Positions 6,964 to 16,889 of a stretch of 20,723 bases of DNA are shown here, one piece after another. Each line of letters opens with the position of its first letter. Position 1 is the first letter of the stretch. The DNA comes from Gnetum montanum (Eukaryota > Streptophyta > Gnetopsida > Gnetales > Gnetaceae). Below the pieces are notes generated by a model. The model was not told the DNA's origin, did not search any database, and saw nothing but the letters and a program-made list of their open reading frames with translations. The translations under genes were made by a program, and so were the position numbers. Location of the stretch: assembly GCA_015680685.1 (NCBI GenBank), contig MNCI01004628.1, positions 8,985 through 29,707 of the forward strand, written 5' to 3'.

Positions 6964-9485
6964 TGGGTACTGTCGCGTGACTGAGGGTGTACTTGGGAAG
7001 GTGCTCGGATGATAAAAGATGGCCGTGAGGCCCCACTAGCTGCTAAAGAAGTAGTTGGCCCCCTTCGTGAGGTGGTAGGTACGTGCAAAACGAAAGGTTG
7101 TTTTGGCGGTGCCTTACGCTCACCGTCCGTACTCACTACATTAATTGTATAAGGATCGTGATTTGTTTTCAACGGATCCTTGTACACGTGCAGTGTTTGG
7201 TTTTCTGGACGCGTAGGATTACTGCTGTCTAGTTTTAGATGACCTTCGTCGATCATGCATTGAATGTCGTCCTTCAACGCCCAACAGTAATCTGTGTCAT
7301 GACCAGACATCTGGTGGTAGTCATAGAAACGATCCAGCCTGAAAGATCTCGGAACTGCTGGCTCATTAGGCAGGGCTAAAGAAGGGTCCTTCAGCAGCTC
7401 ATAGTGACATCTGTGATGCTTCAGGGCCTCCTTGGACACCTTCTTAGTTTGAATGTGTCCTGCCGCTAACAGTTGTTTCAGCAGTTCGGAATGTTTCACA
7501 GGTAAAGCTGCATATTTTGAACGATCCTTAAGCTCAAAATTTGGCTTTGGCTGGGGGGCTTGCTCAGGGGCAACTGCGGTTTGGCTGGTGCCGGCACCAG
7601 CCGTGGCCTCAGGGGGCGCTGTTATGGGCGCCTTCTTGTTCTTGTTTTTTGTGTTTTCAGTCATCGTAGCTACTGTCGTTATCGCTACCTTTCCTTTGTC
7701 CTTGGCTTTGTTGTGTGCGTTTTTGTAGGCGACATATGCCGGATCTTTGCTGGCCTCCGCAACATCTTGGATGCTTCGGACCTATGCGAAGGCCTAACGT
7801 ATATCGCCGGGGAAAAGGTACTGCAGCTTAGACTTAATAAAGTCATTGACTGCTCCCTTGAATATAGCGAGCAGATGGGAGTCCGCAATTAGGTCACGGA
7901 TCTCATTCAAGGTGGCATTCCAACGCTGTATAAACTTTTGGACTGGCTCGAGCGGGTCTTGTTTCACCCCCATAAGCTGTTCCAACGTGACTTCCGGCTT
8001 CATGTTGTATTTGAATCGGGTCAAAAATTGAGTCAGCAACTCTTCCAGGGTTGAAATGGAAGAGCGTGGGAGGGCTCTATACTAGTCTAAAGCCTTCCCC
8101 GTCAATGACATCGCGAAGACTCGGATTAAAGTGTGCGGCCACTATTGTAACAACAAAGATTCAGACCTGAAGGTGGCTAGATGGGTGTTGGGATCCCCCT
8201 CTCCATTATACTTGGTAAAATGGGGGAGGAACATCCCTGGTGGCAACGACAGCATGGGGACCGTTGGATTGATCGGATCATCCTGATAGAAGTCCATGAT
8301 CTGAATGGTATCAGATCCAGCGGTCTTGAGGCGTCGCACCTCCTCAGTAAGCATCTGGATAAGCTGGAACGCTTGGTCTAGACTTGTTAAGGGAGGTGTC
8401 TGTGCAGCAGGGATAGGAGGTTGGACTGGGAGGGCGGCCCTATGAAACCGGAATGCTGGGTATGGTTGGCTAACCGCTGGTGGAGCAGGAATTCCTGCCG
8501 GCTGGGGGGCCTGCGAGGACCACCATCCCCCTGTTTGAGATGAAGGATTAACTCCCGCCTGCTAGATAGGATAACAATACGTATATTGAGGAAACACCTG
8601 CGAAGATTGCGCCGCAGGTGCGACCGAGGGCTATGCACCGTACACCATAGGCAGGTGATGTTGCGTAGCTGGGTTGATCCATTGACCTGTTGTAGCATGC
8701 TGCATAAAGGTCTGCTGTGGTACGGTTACAGTATGTTGCTGAGTCGGCGGGGGCAGAAACCTTTGCGCTGAGCGAGTTGTCGGTACAGTGTGAGCCTGTA
8801 CCTGAGGGATGAACTAGGGCACGGTGGTCACCGGGATCACCGCCGAAATGCTGATTACGTGGTGGGACGAACCCACCCCTGTGTCATGGCACAGTTGTTG
8901 TGCTTGCAACCCGGACGGCTGCGCATGGGCCAGTGGAAAGCCAGGAGGTTGTGCCTACGTGGTTGCAGCTGGGTCAAGAGAGGCTGCCTCTCTGTCAAAA
9001 GGGAACAATGGATCTTCTTGCGTGTGGGGCGTTAGAGTATGGAACGAATGTTCCGACAGGGCCGTGAATTCGTCCTCTGCCTCTTCCTCACGCTGGGGTT
9101 CCACCACAGGTTGTGAAGTCTGGCCTCTGGCCATGATCAACTGTGCCATAATTTCATGTTGGTGCTTGGTCAAGGGGATTATGTCATAGGCCATTGGCTT
9201 AAAATCATAACCCCCTCGATGGAGCGCTTCAAAGTTTTGCTTTGCCTCCCGCTTGGCTCGGCTAAGAGCCAGCCTTGCCTGGATCTTAACGCATATGAAA
9301 TTGTATTCTTCAGGGGTTATGACTGTAAAGATGGGCTCTTTCCCTTGAAGCCTCAATGATCGGCGCAATGGTCCCTGAGCTCCCATTGCACCAGGAGCTA
9401 GTCCTGTGGCCACCATAGGATTCACAGGCGCAACACCCAGATCGGCAGCGACCATGGCGGTTGTGTTTGAGTAAAAAGAATCCAT
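6940..9485 (-). pseudogene. gag: Gag polyprotein of the gypsy element, interrupted by eight TAG codons
   Basis: Gag forms the virus-like particle and binds element RNA. One frame runs from the ATG at 9485-9483 to about 6,940 without an indel. In order: an N-terminal helical region (about residues 55-120, basic, with alternating Arg/Lys), a Pro/Gln-rich linker, the conserved gag domain (about 8,240-7,800, with HFTKYNGEGDPNTHL, MSLTGKALD, LEPVQKFIQRWN), and a zinc-knuckle-like remnant YDYHQMSGHDTDYC where the first Cys appears lost. Stops are all TAG, at 8955-8957, 8814-8816, 8631-8633, 8562-8564, 8142-8144, 8082-8084, 7794-7796 and 7782-7784. The one at 8082 replaces the conserved Trp of the AL-W-Y motif; the others fit Gln codons. 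Confidence 0.85.
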
Positions 9486-10395
9486 TGATCAATGACATCG
9501 AGAGTGACTAATAATCGGATCTAAAAGCGAATGGCTGGCAACAAACACACAAAAGGCTTTCTACCCTGTAGGATTTCAAAGAAATCGTCCTTGCGACCGA
9601 TCTATACCACACGATTAACCGTAGACTTCCCTAGAGGTATTACGTCTATGGTTTAGGGTATGGATATCTAACAGGGTTACTCGAAATGTTCGTATCGGAG
9701 CCTGAAGGCCCTCCTTCTAGTGCCAGAAAACTATAACGATAGAAAATGTCGACAGCTGGAAATACCGATCAAGATTCCAGCGTACACAGTTTTAGCCACG
9801 GATCCGTGCAAGGGCTATGCTGGAAAAACGAATCCACGGTGCCCTGAACGGTCTTGTCGATTAGACAGGGACTTACGGGTCAGTAAAATGATGAGAATTA
9901 CATGGAGAGAAAGCAATCTGTTTTGAAGAGTGGTAAAACGAGGGGAAAATGATGTAGTTGGATTGCAACGGTGATAATGCTAAGCACGATAAAAAGAGGT
10001 TGACATAAGAAGCTCGAAACTTCAAGATCTGCGCTTTGACTTACAAATGTATATTTCGTATGAGAAATTACACTGGGGAATCCCCGATTATAGGATGTGA
10101 AACAAGCACAGAACAACAAGAGAAACGGTCTGAACAGAAGTCTGATCTACCTTGTGGGCTAAAGCTGAGATGCAAGGCAGGCCAAGCTTTGACGTCTATC
10201 GATCAATTATTTCTGATTGATAGAGTCCTTTCAGCAGAAAGATTGCTCCTGTCACTGGTACTCAATTTGAACTATACTCTTCTTCGGCTGTAAGATGATG
10301 ATGTCCACGATTGCCAAAGCGCTGTTCTCTGTATCTCTGCTCCAAAGTGCTAAGTGCTCTGGTGCTCAGAAATATGCTATTTGCTTCTCTGATTT
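9486..10395 (-). other. Leader and R/U5 region upstream of gag
   Basis: There are no long coding frames with recognisable content. It should contain the end of the 5' LTR, the tRNA primer-binding site and the packaging leader. I could not place the LTR/PBS junction: several CCA-ending stretches exist (for example near 9,723 and 9,779), but none matches a plant tRNA 3' end that I can recognise. A short inverted repeat ATCAAT/ATTGAT sits at about 10,201-10,220. Confidence 0.5.
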
Positions 10396-10425
10396 TTCCA
10401 ACCCCTGTATCTTTGTCAACTGGGG

Positions 10426-10433
10426 TATTTATA
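10426..10433 (-). promoter_or_regulatory. TATA box of the element's LTR promoter
   Basis: The minus strand reads GGCCTATAAATACCCC, a textbook plant TATA box, with TATAAATA at 10,433-10,426. Transcription would start about 30 bases downstream, near 10,395, and run through the leader into gag. The palindromic array lies about 250-500 bp upstream, where U3 enhancers are expected. Confidence 0.7.
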
Positions 10434-10610
10434 GGCCGCGACGCTTCGTGGAAAAGGTGCAACAGTGATGATGTGAGTTCCGGATATTGCGGGCCCTGCT
10501 GGCATGATCTTTTAAGTCAGACTGTGACTACGCACAACATGCTTGTTTGCGTGTTGTGCGTGTGAAGAGTAGGCACATGCTGAGCGTACTTTAGGCTGCA
10601 TTCAGGCTGT

Positions 10611-10650
10611 ATTATGCTCATTCACATTGCATTGCGTGTATGAGCGTAAT
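10611..10650. repeat. Inverted repeat (hairpin) in U3
   Basis: ATTATGCTCAT at 10,611-10,621 pairs with ATGAGCGTAAT at 10,640-10,650 with one mismatch and an 18-base loop. The arms are variants of the unit forming the neighbouring array. Confidence 0.6.
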
Positions 10651-10680
10651 CTGGAGTAAAAGCCATAAGCTCAAAATTGT

Positions 10681-10924
10681 TTTACGCTCACTACGCAACT
10701 GTGCGTAACGAAGGATGGATAGTGTGCAACTTACGCTCGCTACACAACCGCGCGTAATGAAGTGTAAATCATGCGTGGTTTACGCTCGCTACGCAGCTGC
10801 GCGTGATGAAGCGTAAATAATGTATAAGTTACGCTCACTACGCAGCTGCGCGTAATGAGGTGTAAGCAATGTACAACTTGACAACATACACCATGGTACG
10901 CACCGCCGCGTAGCGAGCGTAAAG
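10681..10924. repeat. Palindromic tandem array in U3: four direct units and one inverted unit
   Basis: Four units of 48-50 bp start at 10,681, 10,731, 10,779 and 10,829, each beginning TTACGCTCRCTACGCA and containing GCGCGTRATG. A fifth unit lies inverted at 10,896-10,924 (its complement starts TTTACGCTCGCTACGC). Each unit is self-complementary: TTACGC pairs with GCGTAA, and the centre CGCAGCTGCG is a perfect palindrome in units 3 and 4. A further diverged unit lies at 11,006-11,033, differing mainly by C-to-T or G-to-A changes at CG sites. Such arrays in plant LTRs often act as transcription-factor sites; that role is inferred. Confidence 0.85.
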
Positions 10925-11484
10925 ACAAGTTATCCATGTACTGCAAGAAAAAATGCCAACTTGTTGTGCTTTTCTGAACTCTGCCTACAACTGTCTTAAA
11001 GCTTATTATGCTCATTATGCTACCGTGCATAATAGACCGTAAACCCATCCTTTGAACCAATCTGATGCGCGTTTTTGCTGGAATTGCGAATCTTTTCCTG
11101 AGGCCGACTCGTAATTTTCACGGTGTTTCAATATATTTACAAAAAATGATGTTTTCATTGAAAGCTTCTTCTCCTTTCACTTATAAAAATTTTTTCCCCA
11201 TCTTTTTCAAATTTGATATCCAGCCAAGGAGAAATAAAAGCTAACAACTTGAATTATTCCATTTTTCTAGAAAATGCTAGAAACAAAGCCTAAAAAAATA
11301 AAAATTTTTGTCAAATTATAATAAATTACGGGTGTATTTTTGAGAAATTTTTTGAGAAATACTTAATTTTTGTAATTTGAAATGAAATCAATTTACATTA
11401 GTTTGCCTACCATACTGAGAAAAGTCTACTCACTTCACATTGTCAATTTTCTTTTCTTTTTGTTCTTTCATTTTAACATTTTAG

Positions 11485-11640
11485 GAATACTTGGAAGCAA
11501 TCTATGATGAATTTCCTAAAGCCATTAGGCATGCACCAGAAAGGAAAAAACTAAGAGAGATGTACAAGACATCAACCTTCCAAGAGTTGCATCTTTTTTT
11601 ATTTCATATTTTCATTAAATCAAGTTTCCATAGACGTTAG
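11485..11640 (+). other. Exon-like fragment of unknown family
   Basis: A pyrimidine-rich stretch ending in TTTTAG at 11,484 is followed by about 35 codons of protein-like composition (EYLEAIYDEFPKAIRHAPER and onward, highly charged and helical). The frame then runs into low-complexity T-rich sequence and stops at 11,638-11,640. The real exon, if any, probably ends before 11,600, but no strong donor is visible. I do not recognise the protein. Confidence 0.3.
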
Positions 11641-11828
11641 CCTAAAACACCAAACTTTCCATATTCGATACATAAAAAATTTTCAAGATAGAATATCATG
11701 TGATTAGAAGTACGGATCCTATGACCCAAGAAAGAAAAATGAGATTCCTAAGTAAAAACCGACCGACAGTACTAGATTTATAGAGCATCAACGACAAGGG
11801 AACTTTGAGATTTTCTTGAGATTCAAAA

Positions 11829-12155
11829 TTGAATTCGATTCACATTGGAAGCAACAACAAAAAATGTATCAAATCTTGGGAGAAGATAATCATGCTACCC
11901 AGCAAACTAAGTGTTTCTACACTGATTGCGTTAGTATTTTTTCTATTGTTTTATCGGAATTTTGTTAGGAATCTTCTGCATATGATACCAGATAAGAACA
12001 GCCAAAACATATATTGGATTCTTATTCTATGCATTTGTTTGTTGCTTGCTAGCATTTTTCATGGATACATACTATCATTCAGAAATCTAGCCACCTTTGT
12101 GACAGAAAATTCGCAAGTTGTCATGTCTATCCAAACCCAGACAGACTCACCATGA
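11829..12155 (+). CDS. Small hypothetical membrane protein, possibly a remnant
   Basis: This is a 108-codon frame. Two hydrophobic segments (about residues 28-45 and 62-80) could cross a membrane, separated by a short polar loop with several charges; the C-terminus is polar and ends in QTQTDSP. Composition is protein-like despite the AT-rich surroundings. No family is recognised, no promoter is evident, and the frame may be part of a larger broken gene or chance. Confidence 0.25.
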   Translation: MNSIHIGSNNKKCIKSWEKIIMLPSKLSVSTLIALVFFLLFYRNFVRNLLHMIPDKNSQNIYWILILCICLLLASIFHGYILSFRNLATFVTENSQVVMSIQTQTDSP

Positions 12156-12527
12156 TCAAGTTGTGTTCACTGCATTTTTGCATTGGAATTCATAAATTTA
12201 ATTTGGATGAACATGAACAAACCTATATTTGAGAGTACAAAATTGAATGTATGAATGAAATATTTAAAAAGGGCCTCATGAGGAACAACTTAAATTCCTT
12301 AAAATATAGATTGACTCAAACAATTAACTATCTAAGTATAGCATTATGCAAGTTCAAAGAGGGAAACAATATACACAAGGTGTTACATTGTCTCCATATT
12401 AAAATTTACAAATAATACAATTTCTTTCTTCAGACCATAAAAATTAAAAATTAAAAATTCATGTAACAAAAGGAAACAAGGATATTCAGAACCAAAATGG
12501 AAACACAAACGATATTTAATCTTGATA

Positions 12528-12843
12528 CTACGAGCTAGGGCTTGAGTATGCAAGCATACTCTAGAAATCCTGCCAAGTTTGCTGCTGCATACACTGCTCT
12601 GCTCAATCCTCATGACCGGATCATAGGCCTGGATTTTCCATCTCTATTTATACATCAATATCCATGGCATCTTCCTCAACATGTACATCTATGTCCATCC
12701 CATCAATCTCCCACTCTATCTCCATCTACTCATACTCGATTTCTATCTCTATGTCTATATCCATTTCTTCATACTCCACTGTAATTTAGCATTTTGAAAT
12801 CCTCCATTTCATTTCTTTGAAGTTCTTGGAAAGCCTTACACAA
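12528..12843 (-). pseudogene. Decayed acidic-repeat coding fragment
   Basis: On the minus strand an exon-like start (after CTAAATACAG) gives about 20 protein-like residues ([19 protein letters not shown]). After a one-base shift comes a long alternating acidic/hydrophobic stretch built of Met-Asp-Ile-Asp and Glu-Ile-Glu units, then a Gln-rich tail. The second frame is broken by TAG, TAA, two TGA and TAG. On the plus strand the same DNA (about 12,640-12,780) looks like a degenerate TCTATNTCCATC microsatellite, so the apparent protein could simply be a translated simple repeat. The family is unknown. Confidence 0.3.
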
Positions 12844-13056
12844 CCTGTATTTAGAAAGGATAAGAATATCTTGAGGCAGATAAAGGAACTTACCAAAAAA
12901 TTATAGTTAGAAAAAAAATACAATTATAAGGTAGAAAAAAGAAGTTGCCAAAAACTTACAGCAGAAAGAAAAAAGTCACCAAAAAATTTGAGCCTTATAG
13001 GTAAGATTAATGTGTGTAAAATCTGATGGTTGCATATGTTCCTCCAAATGGTTTCT

Positions 13057-13106
13057 TTCTAACTTGTATCTGGGATAGGGTTTCTTACCCTGTCCAAGAG
13101 TTAGAA
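13057..13106. repeat. Imperfect hairpin
   Basis: TTCTAAC (13,057-13,063) pairs with GTTAGAA (13,100-13,106), and inside it GGATAGGGT pairs with ACCCTGTCC with one wobble around a TTCTT loop. It is about 50 bp in total with an internal bulge. It is isolated, with no flanking duplication to mark a MITE. Confidence 0.45.
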
Positions 13107-13920
13107 CAAGTTCAGTCCAAGACTGAAAATCCTTTCTAAAACTAAATTGTTACTTTGGCAAAGCACACAAGTTTTAGAATTTCCTACAGGCAGAAATTTT
13201 TGCACTGACTCTCTTCTTAGTCGAGTAACGCTAAGGAACAATCTAACATTAATCATTCCCAAGTGTCCTCTGAATATAGATTAATATTTGCAACTTTGCA
13301 ATAACTTTAGGTTCACATTTCACATGTTGGAATTGCCTAAGTCTTCTATTTGAAATTTGCAAGTAGAGGAATAATGTTTCTCGTAAATAACATTTTGCGT
13401 CTCCCATTCAACCTTATTTCCAAGCTTGCTATCTTTTCGCCATGACATTTCTGCACTTCTCCTGATTTTTTTGCCATTTTCATTGTATATTTAAAATGTG
13501 AAAACCTAGCGTTTATGCTTAAAAATTGGAGCAGTTTCCTTTTCTATTTTATTGTAACTGATCTTGATTGACCCTGACCATTGTAACGTAATTGATCTTG
13601 ATTTCTTCGTTATAATGAAAATTAAGCAAAAGAAAGTATTCTGTTGAAACCTCAATTCATAATTTCACTATACTATTTGGGCTCATGGATGTTTATATTT
13701 TTTCCTCTATTTAGTTTCCCTTTACACAATTGAATAATTTTTTTGACTAGATTAATGAATGAAACCCAAAGGTGCAATGCTGGCAGTTTCATGTCGAGAA
13801 ACTCAATTTATTGATTGCTAGATGAAGGACCTATTCAAGCAATTTGAGAATTGTTGTTACAAGGTTTTTCTTTTTTTTTTCATTCAATGAACAATATTTG
13901 CTTCCTCTACCTATGGCAAA

Positions 13921-14667
13921 TCCAAATCCTACATCACACATCCAAATGGAGCAATCTAATCAGGCATAGTAAATTTAGAACGCTCTGAATCTCTGGATCT
14001 ATACAGACAATCTCATTAACACTTTCAAATGACACTCTAGAATTCAGATGCAGTGGTAAAAAAATGAGAATAATTAGTAATGTACCTTAACAGAGCACAG
14101 TTGTTGATGCCAAGAAGAGGATCTTGTGCAGAGAGAACTGTAGTGCGTGTCTGCAATTGTGAAAAGGGCAGTTCATGGCAATCTTAAGTTTATATTTGCA
14201 AAAGAAAGAAATCCTGGCTAAAGCTATGGTCTCAGCTGCATTGGCTGTGGTATTTTGTAACTAACAATTTCTCATAGTAATTAGATTTTCCTTCTCTATT
14301 TAGTCTTGGGCAGCCGGGCACCCTCAGACATTGCCAGCCATGGGTCAAACTCCATATCATTGTGCTCCAGAATCTCCAACTGTGTTTTTGGCCAAAAAGA
14401 ATGATGCAGGTCATCCTCACGTCAGTCTCAGGGCCATAACGCTTGCACAGAACTTCCAGAGCCATGTCATATAGGTTACCCACAATGTCTGTAAAGATTT
14501 GGCCAAAGAAAATGGAAAGGCCAAAATTGATGCTTGAAATCATGTGTACTTTCCTCCTCTCCTCCGACTACCACTACCATGGATGAACAGAAAAACAAGT
14601 GAACCAAAAACTAAGTAAAATGTCTAATTCAAATCAAGAAATCAAACATACTGCTATATTTGATTCC
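13921..14667. repeat. Outer direct repeat, copy A
   Basis: About 750 bp, matched in order and orientation by 19,962-20,710, with many substitutions and small indels. Shared landmarks include CATCACACATCCAAATGGAG, GAGAATAATTAGTAATGTAC and CTTGAAATCATGTGTACTTT. The copy contains a minus-strand coding-like segment. It could be a segmental duplication or a dispersed repeat; neither end shows clear LTR or transposon termini. Confidence 0.8.
14232..14543 (-). pseudogene. Coding-like segment in repeat copy A, unknown family
   Basis: The minus-strand frame contains DIVGNLYDMALEVLCKRYG followed by PETDVRMTCIILFGQ, then a Trp-rich part with TMIWSLTHGWQCLRVP. The second copy at 20,437-20,655 encodes a related sequence in which the upstream residues continue in a different frame, so this copy has a frameshift just before IFTDIVG. 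Conservation of protein-like sequence between two diverged copies suggests a former exon. I do not recognise the family. Confidence 0.35.
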
Positions 14668-14728
14668 TACATAAACAAGGTGAACAAGGAAAGTTCTAAA
14701 AGCTATTCAACTTTTCTCAACACATGAT
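14668..14728. other. Short spacer between outer and inner repeats
   Basis: Sixty-one bases of AT-rich DNA without a feature. The five bases before the inner repeat are not matched after its second copy, so no target-site duplication is visible. Confidence 0.5.
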
Positions 14729-15329
14729 GGAGTGCTCAACATTTCTTGTATGCAACCGGTGTGCCCAACAAACTTAGATACAAATGTGCCTATATGTAGC
14801 AACCATGCAACAAGAAAACACCTAGTGGTTGATAGCTAATAAGGAAAGAAACTCACTAACATTGATGGAACTAACTAGGGGAACAACGGGCAACCACAAT
14901 GAAAGCATAGATACATTGGGGTATGAGTTTCACCAACTTCCAACCCTTACCCTGAAAACATAACTTGGGAGAAGTTGGACACTTCTAAAAAATTTAAACA
15001 AACACTCATTATTTTGGATCTCTCCCTTTCAATTCAGTCATGGGGGAGATGGCCACCTATGCTGATCATTTGAGCCTTCAGTTTCTTTTTATCTTTTTAT
15101 TTTACATATTTTTGTTTTACAAATATCTTTAACTTTTCTTATTTTTGTTTTACAACATCGTTTATACCTTTTCTTTAATTTGTGTGTGTACGTGTGTGTA
15201 TTATCAATTTTTTTTAAGTTTATAACCCAATAAGTGCTCTTAATGATGGTATGAACTATTTTCTATTGGTTGCTAATATTTGGTTTTTACCTTTAACTTA
15301 CGATGTTGATACTAATGTTTGGTTTTTTT
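14729..15329 (+). repeat. Inner direct repeat, probable 5' LTR of a second gypsy element
   Basis: This region is nearly identical to 17,906-18,519. The match begins GGAGTGCTCAAC, so an LTR starting TG at 14,733 is possible. It continues to the T-run after GATACTAA. It contains a T-rich 3' half with a GT microsatellite (about 15,180-15,200). The repeats flank a gag-protease interior, which favours LTRs. No primer-binding site was recognised after 15,330 and the terminal CA is ambiguous. Confidence 0.65.
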
Positions 15330-16889
15330 CCATTTCAAAGTTAGAATAATTTTCATGTGCCCATACTAGGAGTCCCAATGTGAATGGATCTTTATTTGAG
15401 CAATTCTATACCTGAGCAAACAATTGTGTACAAAAAGAAAGACAAAGTTTTAGATAAACCTTGTAGTCCATAGACTAAGTTAAATAAGACTTGAATTATT
15501 GTTAATTGTTTAAATGATTTCTTAAGGACTTAATCTCTCTCAACCATAAAATATCTTAGTTAAGTGCATTCAATATGATCGTTTCGAGCACATGGGTTAC
15601 GCTTGGTAATCCCAGTAACAAATAGCGTTAGGTAATCCCAATAGCATTGCATTGGTTCAGGGTGTGAAATGACAAGTGGGAACAGATACTGATGTTAGGA
15701 TGATTAAGACTTAATTAGTTAGAGTTAGTTACTTAGTCTCTTCATGCCTTTCCTCTCTTAGCATAAGTGATAAAGCATAAAAGATATAAAAATCACATGT
15801 CTCAAGCTTACTTAACCATACAACCATGACAAATACAAGTAAGCTTAGGAGGACAACAATTGATTAACCTTAGCTCTTCCATAAGGCATGTAGGCACTTA
15901 GTGTATACTGTTTGACCCAATTCCACGTGTAATGCTTGTGCTCTTATGGTTGAGTGTAGGAGTGGTAGAAGTTAAATTTGTTCGCTAGGACACTCATAAA
16001 AGAAGAAAAAATTTTCTATCATTCCTTAGAACCGAAATACATTAGATGATGGAGTACAAAGCTAGAACTGTTTAACGATAAATACCAAACGTACTCCAGA
16101 GTGTCCAACTTGCATAAGCAGATCCAAGGATGAAAGCAGGGAAATCACGAACCCTTGGATGCTGCCATGGGTCGATATTATGCATTGCTACATCATTGCT
16201 TGGGCCTTGGTTACGCACAAATGGTTTAACTACATCATCTCGTAGATGGGCTAAGACATGAACCAGGAGAACCGTTGGGATATATGCCGAAGGGAGATTA
16301 TGTAAACTTAGGTCCCATGAAGTTCATAGATTGTTAGAGTAAGTAGCTAAGGAAGAAAGAGAGATATGGAAAAGAGAACGCACAAAAGACTATAACCGTG
16401 ATCCTTCCCTCTGAAAGAGGGGAGTAAGATTATGTGAGGAAGAGGATGAGTCACCACTCGAAGAGTTGGAAAATAGAGAAACCTTGCCACTTCAAAAGTT
16501 AACAACCAAAGTGTCAACTAAGGTAGATTAGATATGGACTCCTTAGATAGTAGATCCGAAACCATTTTAAACATCGTAGAGGAGTCTAAGGAGTGAAGTA
16601 GTGACCATGATAAGAAAAATAGAAGATATTCAGACCATGCACATAACAGGGGTAAGGGGAAAATGACTATTTCAGATGAGGTTGTGGACTCTAATACAGA
16701 CAATGAGGGTGGATGTGAGATCTACCGATATGACCATCCTAAGGAATGTTACCCAATAATCTCACATCTACAAGAGTCTAGGGTGTATGCACTAAACTTA
16801 AGAGTTAATAAACGATAGGCACCCCGAAGGTTACCTTATCCCCAAGGTAACTGAGGACAGCTTTACCAACTATTAATGTACTATCCAAG
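15330..16889 (+). other. Degenerate 5' interior of the second gypsy element
   Basis: This holds the untranslated leader and a heavily decayed N-terminal gag. No frame is open for long. Small protein-like islands in the plus strand are visible near 16,250-16,310 (EPGEPLGYMPKGDYVNLGP), 16,340-16,400 (charged, Arg/Lys/Glu-rich) and 16,680-16,740 (ending YDHPKE). A short duplicated phrase TAGGTAATCCCAATAGC-like occurs at about 15,604-15,645. Confidence 0.4.

Larger units (their letters stand above)
1..11130 (-). mobile_element. Large Ty3/gypsy LTR retrotransposon (Tat/Ogre-like), 5' portion, with an embedded antisense gene
   Basis: On the minus strand the order is U3-like repeats, TATA box, leader, gag, aspartic protease, a 5.1-kb gap holding an opposite-strand gene, then the start of reverse transcriptase, which leaves the window at base 1. 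RNase H, integrase and the 3' LTR lie outside. The gag-pro-RT order and RT sequence fit Ty3/gypsy; the interruption between pro and RT with splice-like borders recalls the Ogre branch of the Tat lineage, where such an intron is established. The right edge at 11,130 is inferred from the drop to AT-rich DNA and from a minus-strand start reading TGAAACACCG, typical of plant LTR ends. No target-site duplication can be tested because the other end is absent. Gag carries eight premature stops, so this copy is not autonomous. Confidence 0.85.
10434..11130 (-). mobile_element. U3 part of the 5' LTR (outer edge inferred)
   Basis: This segment precedes the TATA box on the minus strand and holds the palindromic repeat array. 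Its outer edge is set at 11,130 because the minus strand there starts TGAAACACCG, and the sequence beyond is strongly AT-rich and unlike the element. The LTR cannot be confirmed without its 3' partner, which is outside the window. Confidence 0.55.
11131..13920. other. AT-rich flanking DNA with scattered exon-like fragments
   Basis: The sequence changes to strongly AT-rich, intron-like DNA with poly-T runs. Three fragments deserve separate entries (11,485-11,640; 11,829-12,155; 12,528-12,843). The rest, including 13,110-13,920, shows no coding signal, no clear repeat and no RNA gene. It may be intergenic DNA or intron of a host gene into which the large element inserted. Confidence 0.5.

Noticed and set aside
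6347-6984. Plus-strand frames over the protease/gag region
   Set aside because: They are shadows of the minus-strand protease and gag, with no protein-like motif of their own.
1088-8957. Nuclear stop-codon reassignment (TAG as glutamine)
   Set aside because: TGA also interrupts the frames, one TAG replaces a Trp, and the second gypsy element has TAA and TAG stops; methylation-driven C-to-T change explains all with fewer assumptions. Kept only as a test in the findings.
9700-9800. Primer-binding site candidates ending in CCA near 9,723 and 9,779
   Set aside because: Neither matches a plant tRNA 3' end that I can recognise, and no LTR end (TG on the plus strand) is placed convincingly beside them.
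10681-10924. CRISPR-like array
   Set aside because: Units are contiguous tandem repeats with no unique spacers, in a plant retroelement U3.
12640-12780. Plus-strand protein over the TCTAT repeat
   Set aside because: Simple-sequence translation with no start context or domain.
15180-15205. GT-rich microsatellite as a regulatory site
   Set aside because: A short simple repeat present in both inner repeats; nothing supports a function.
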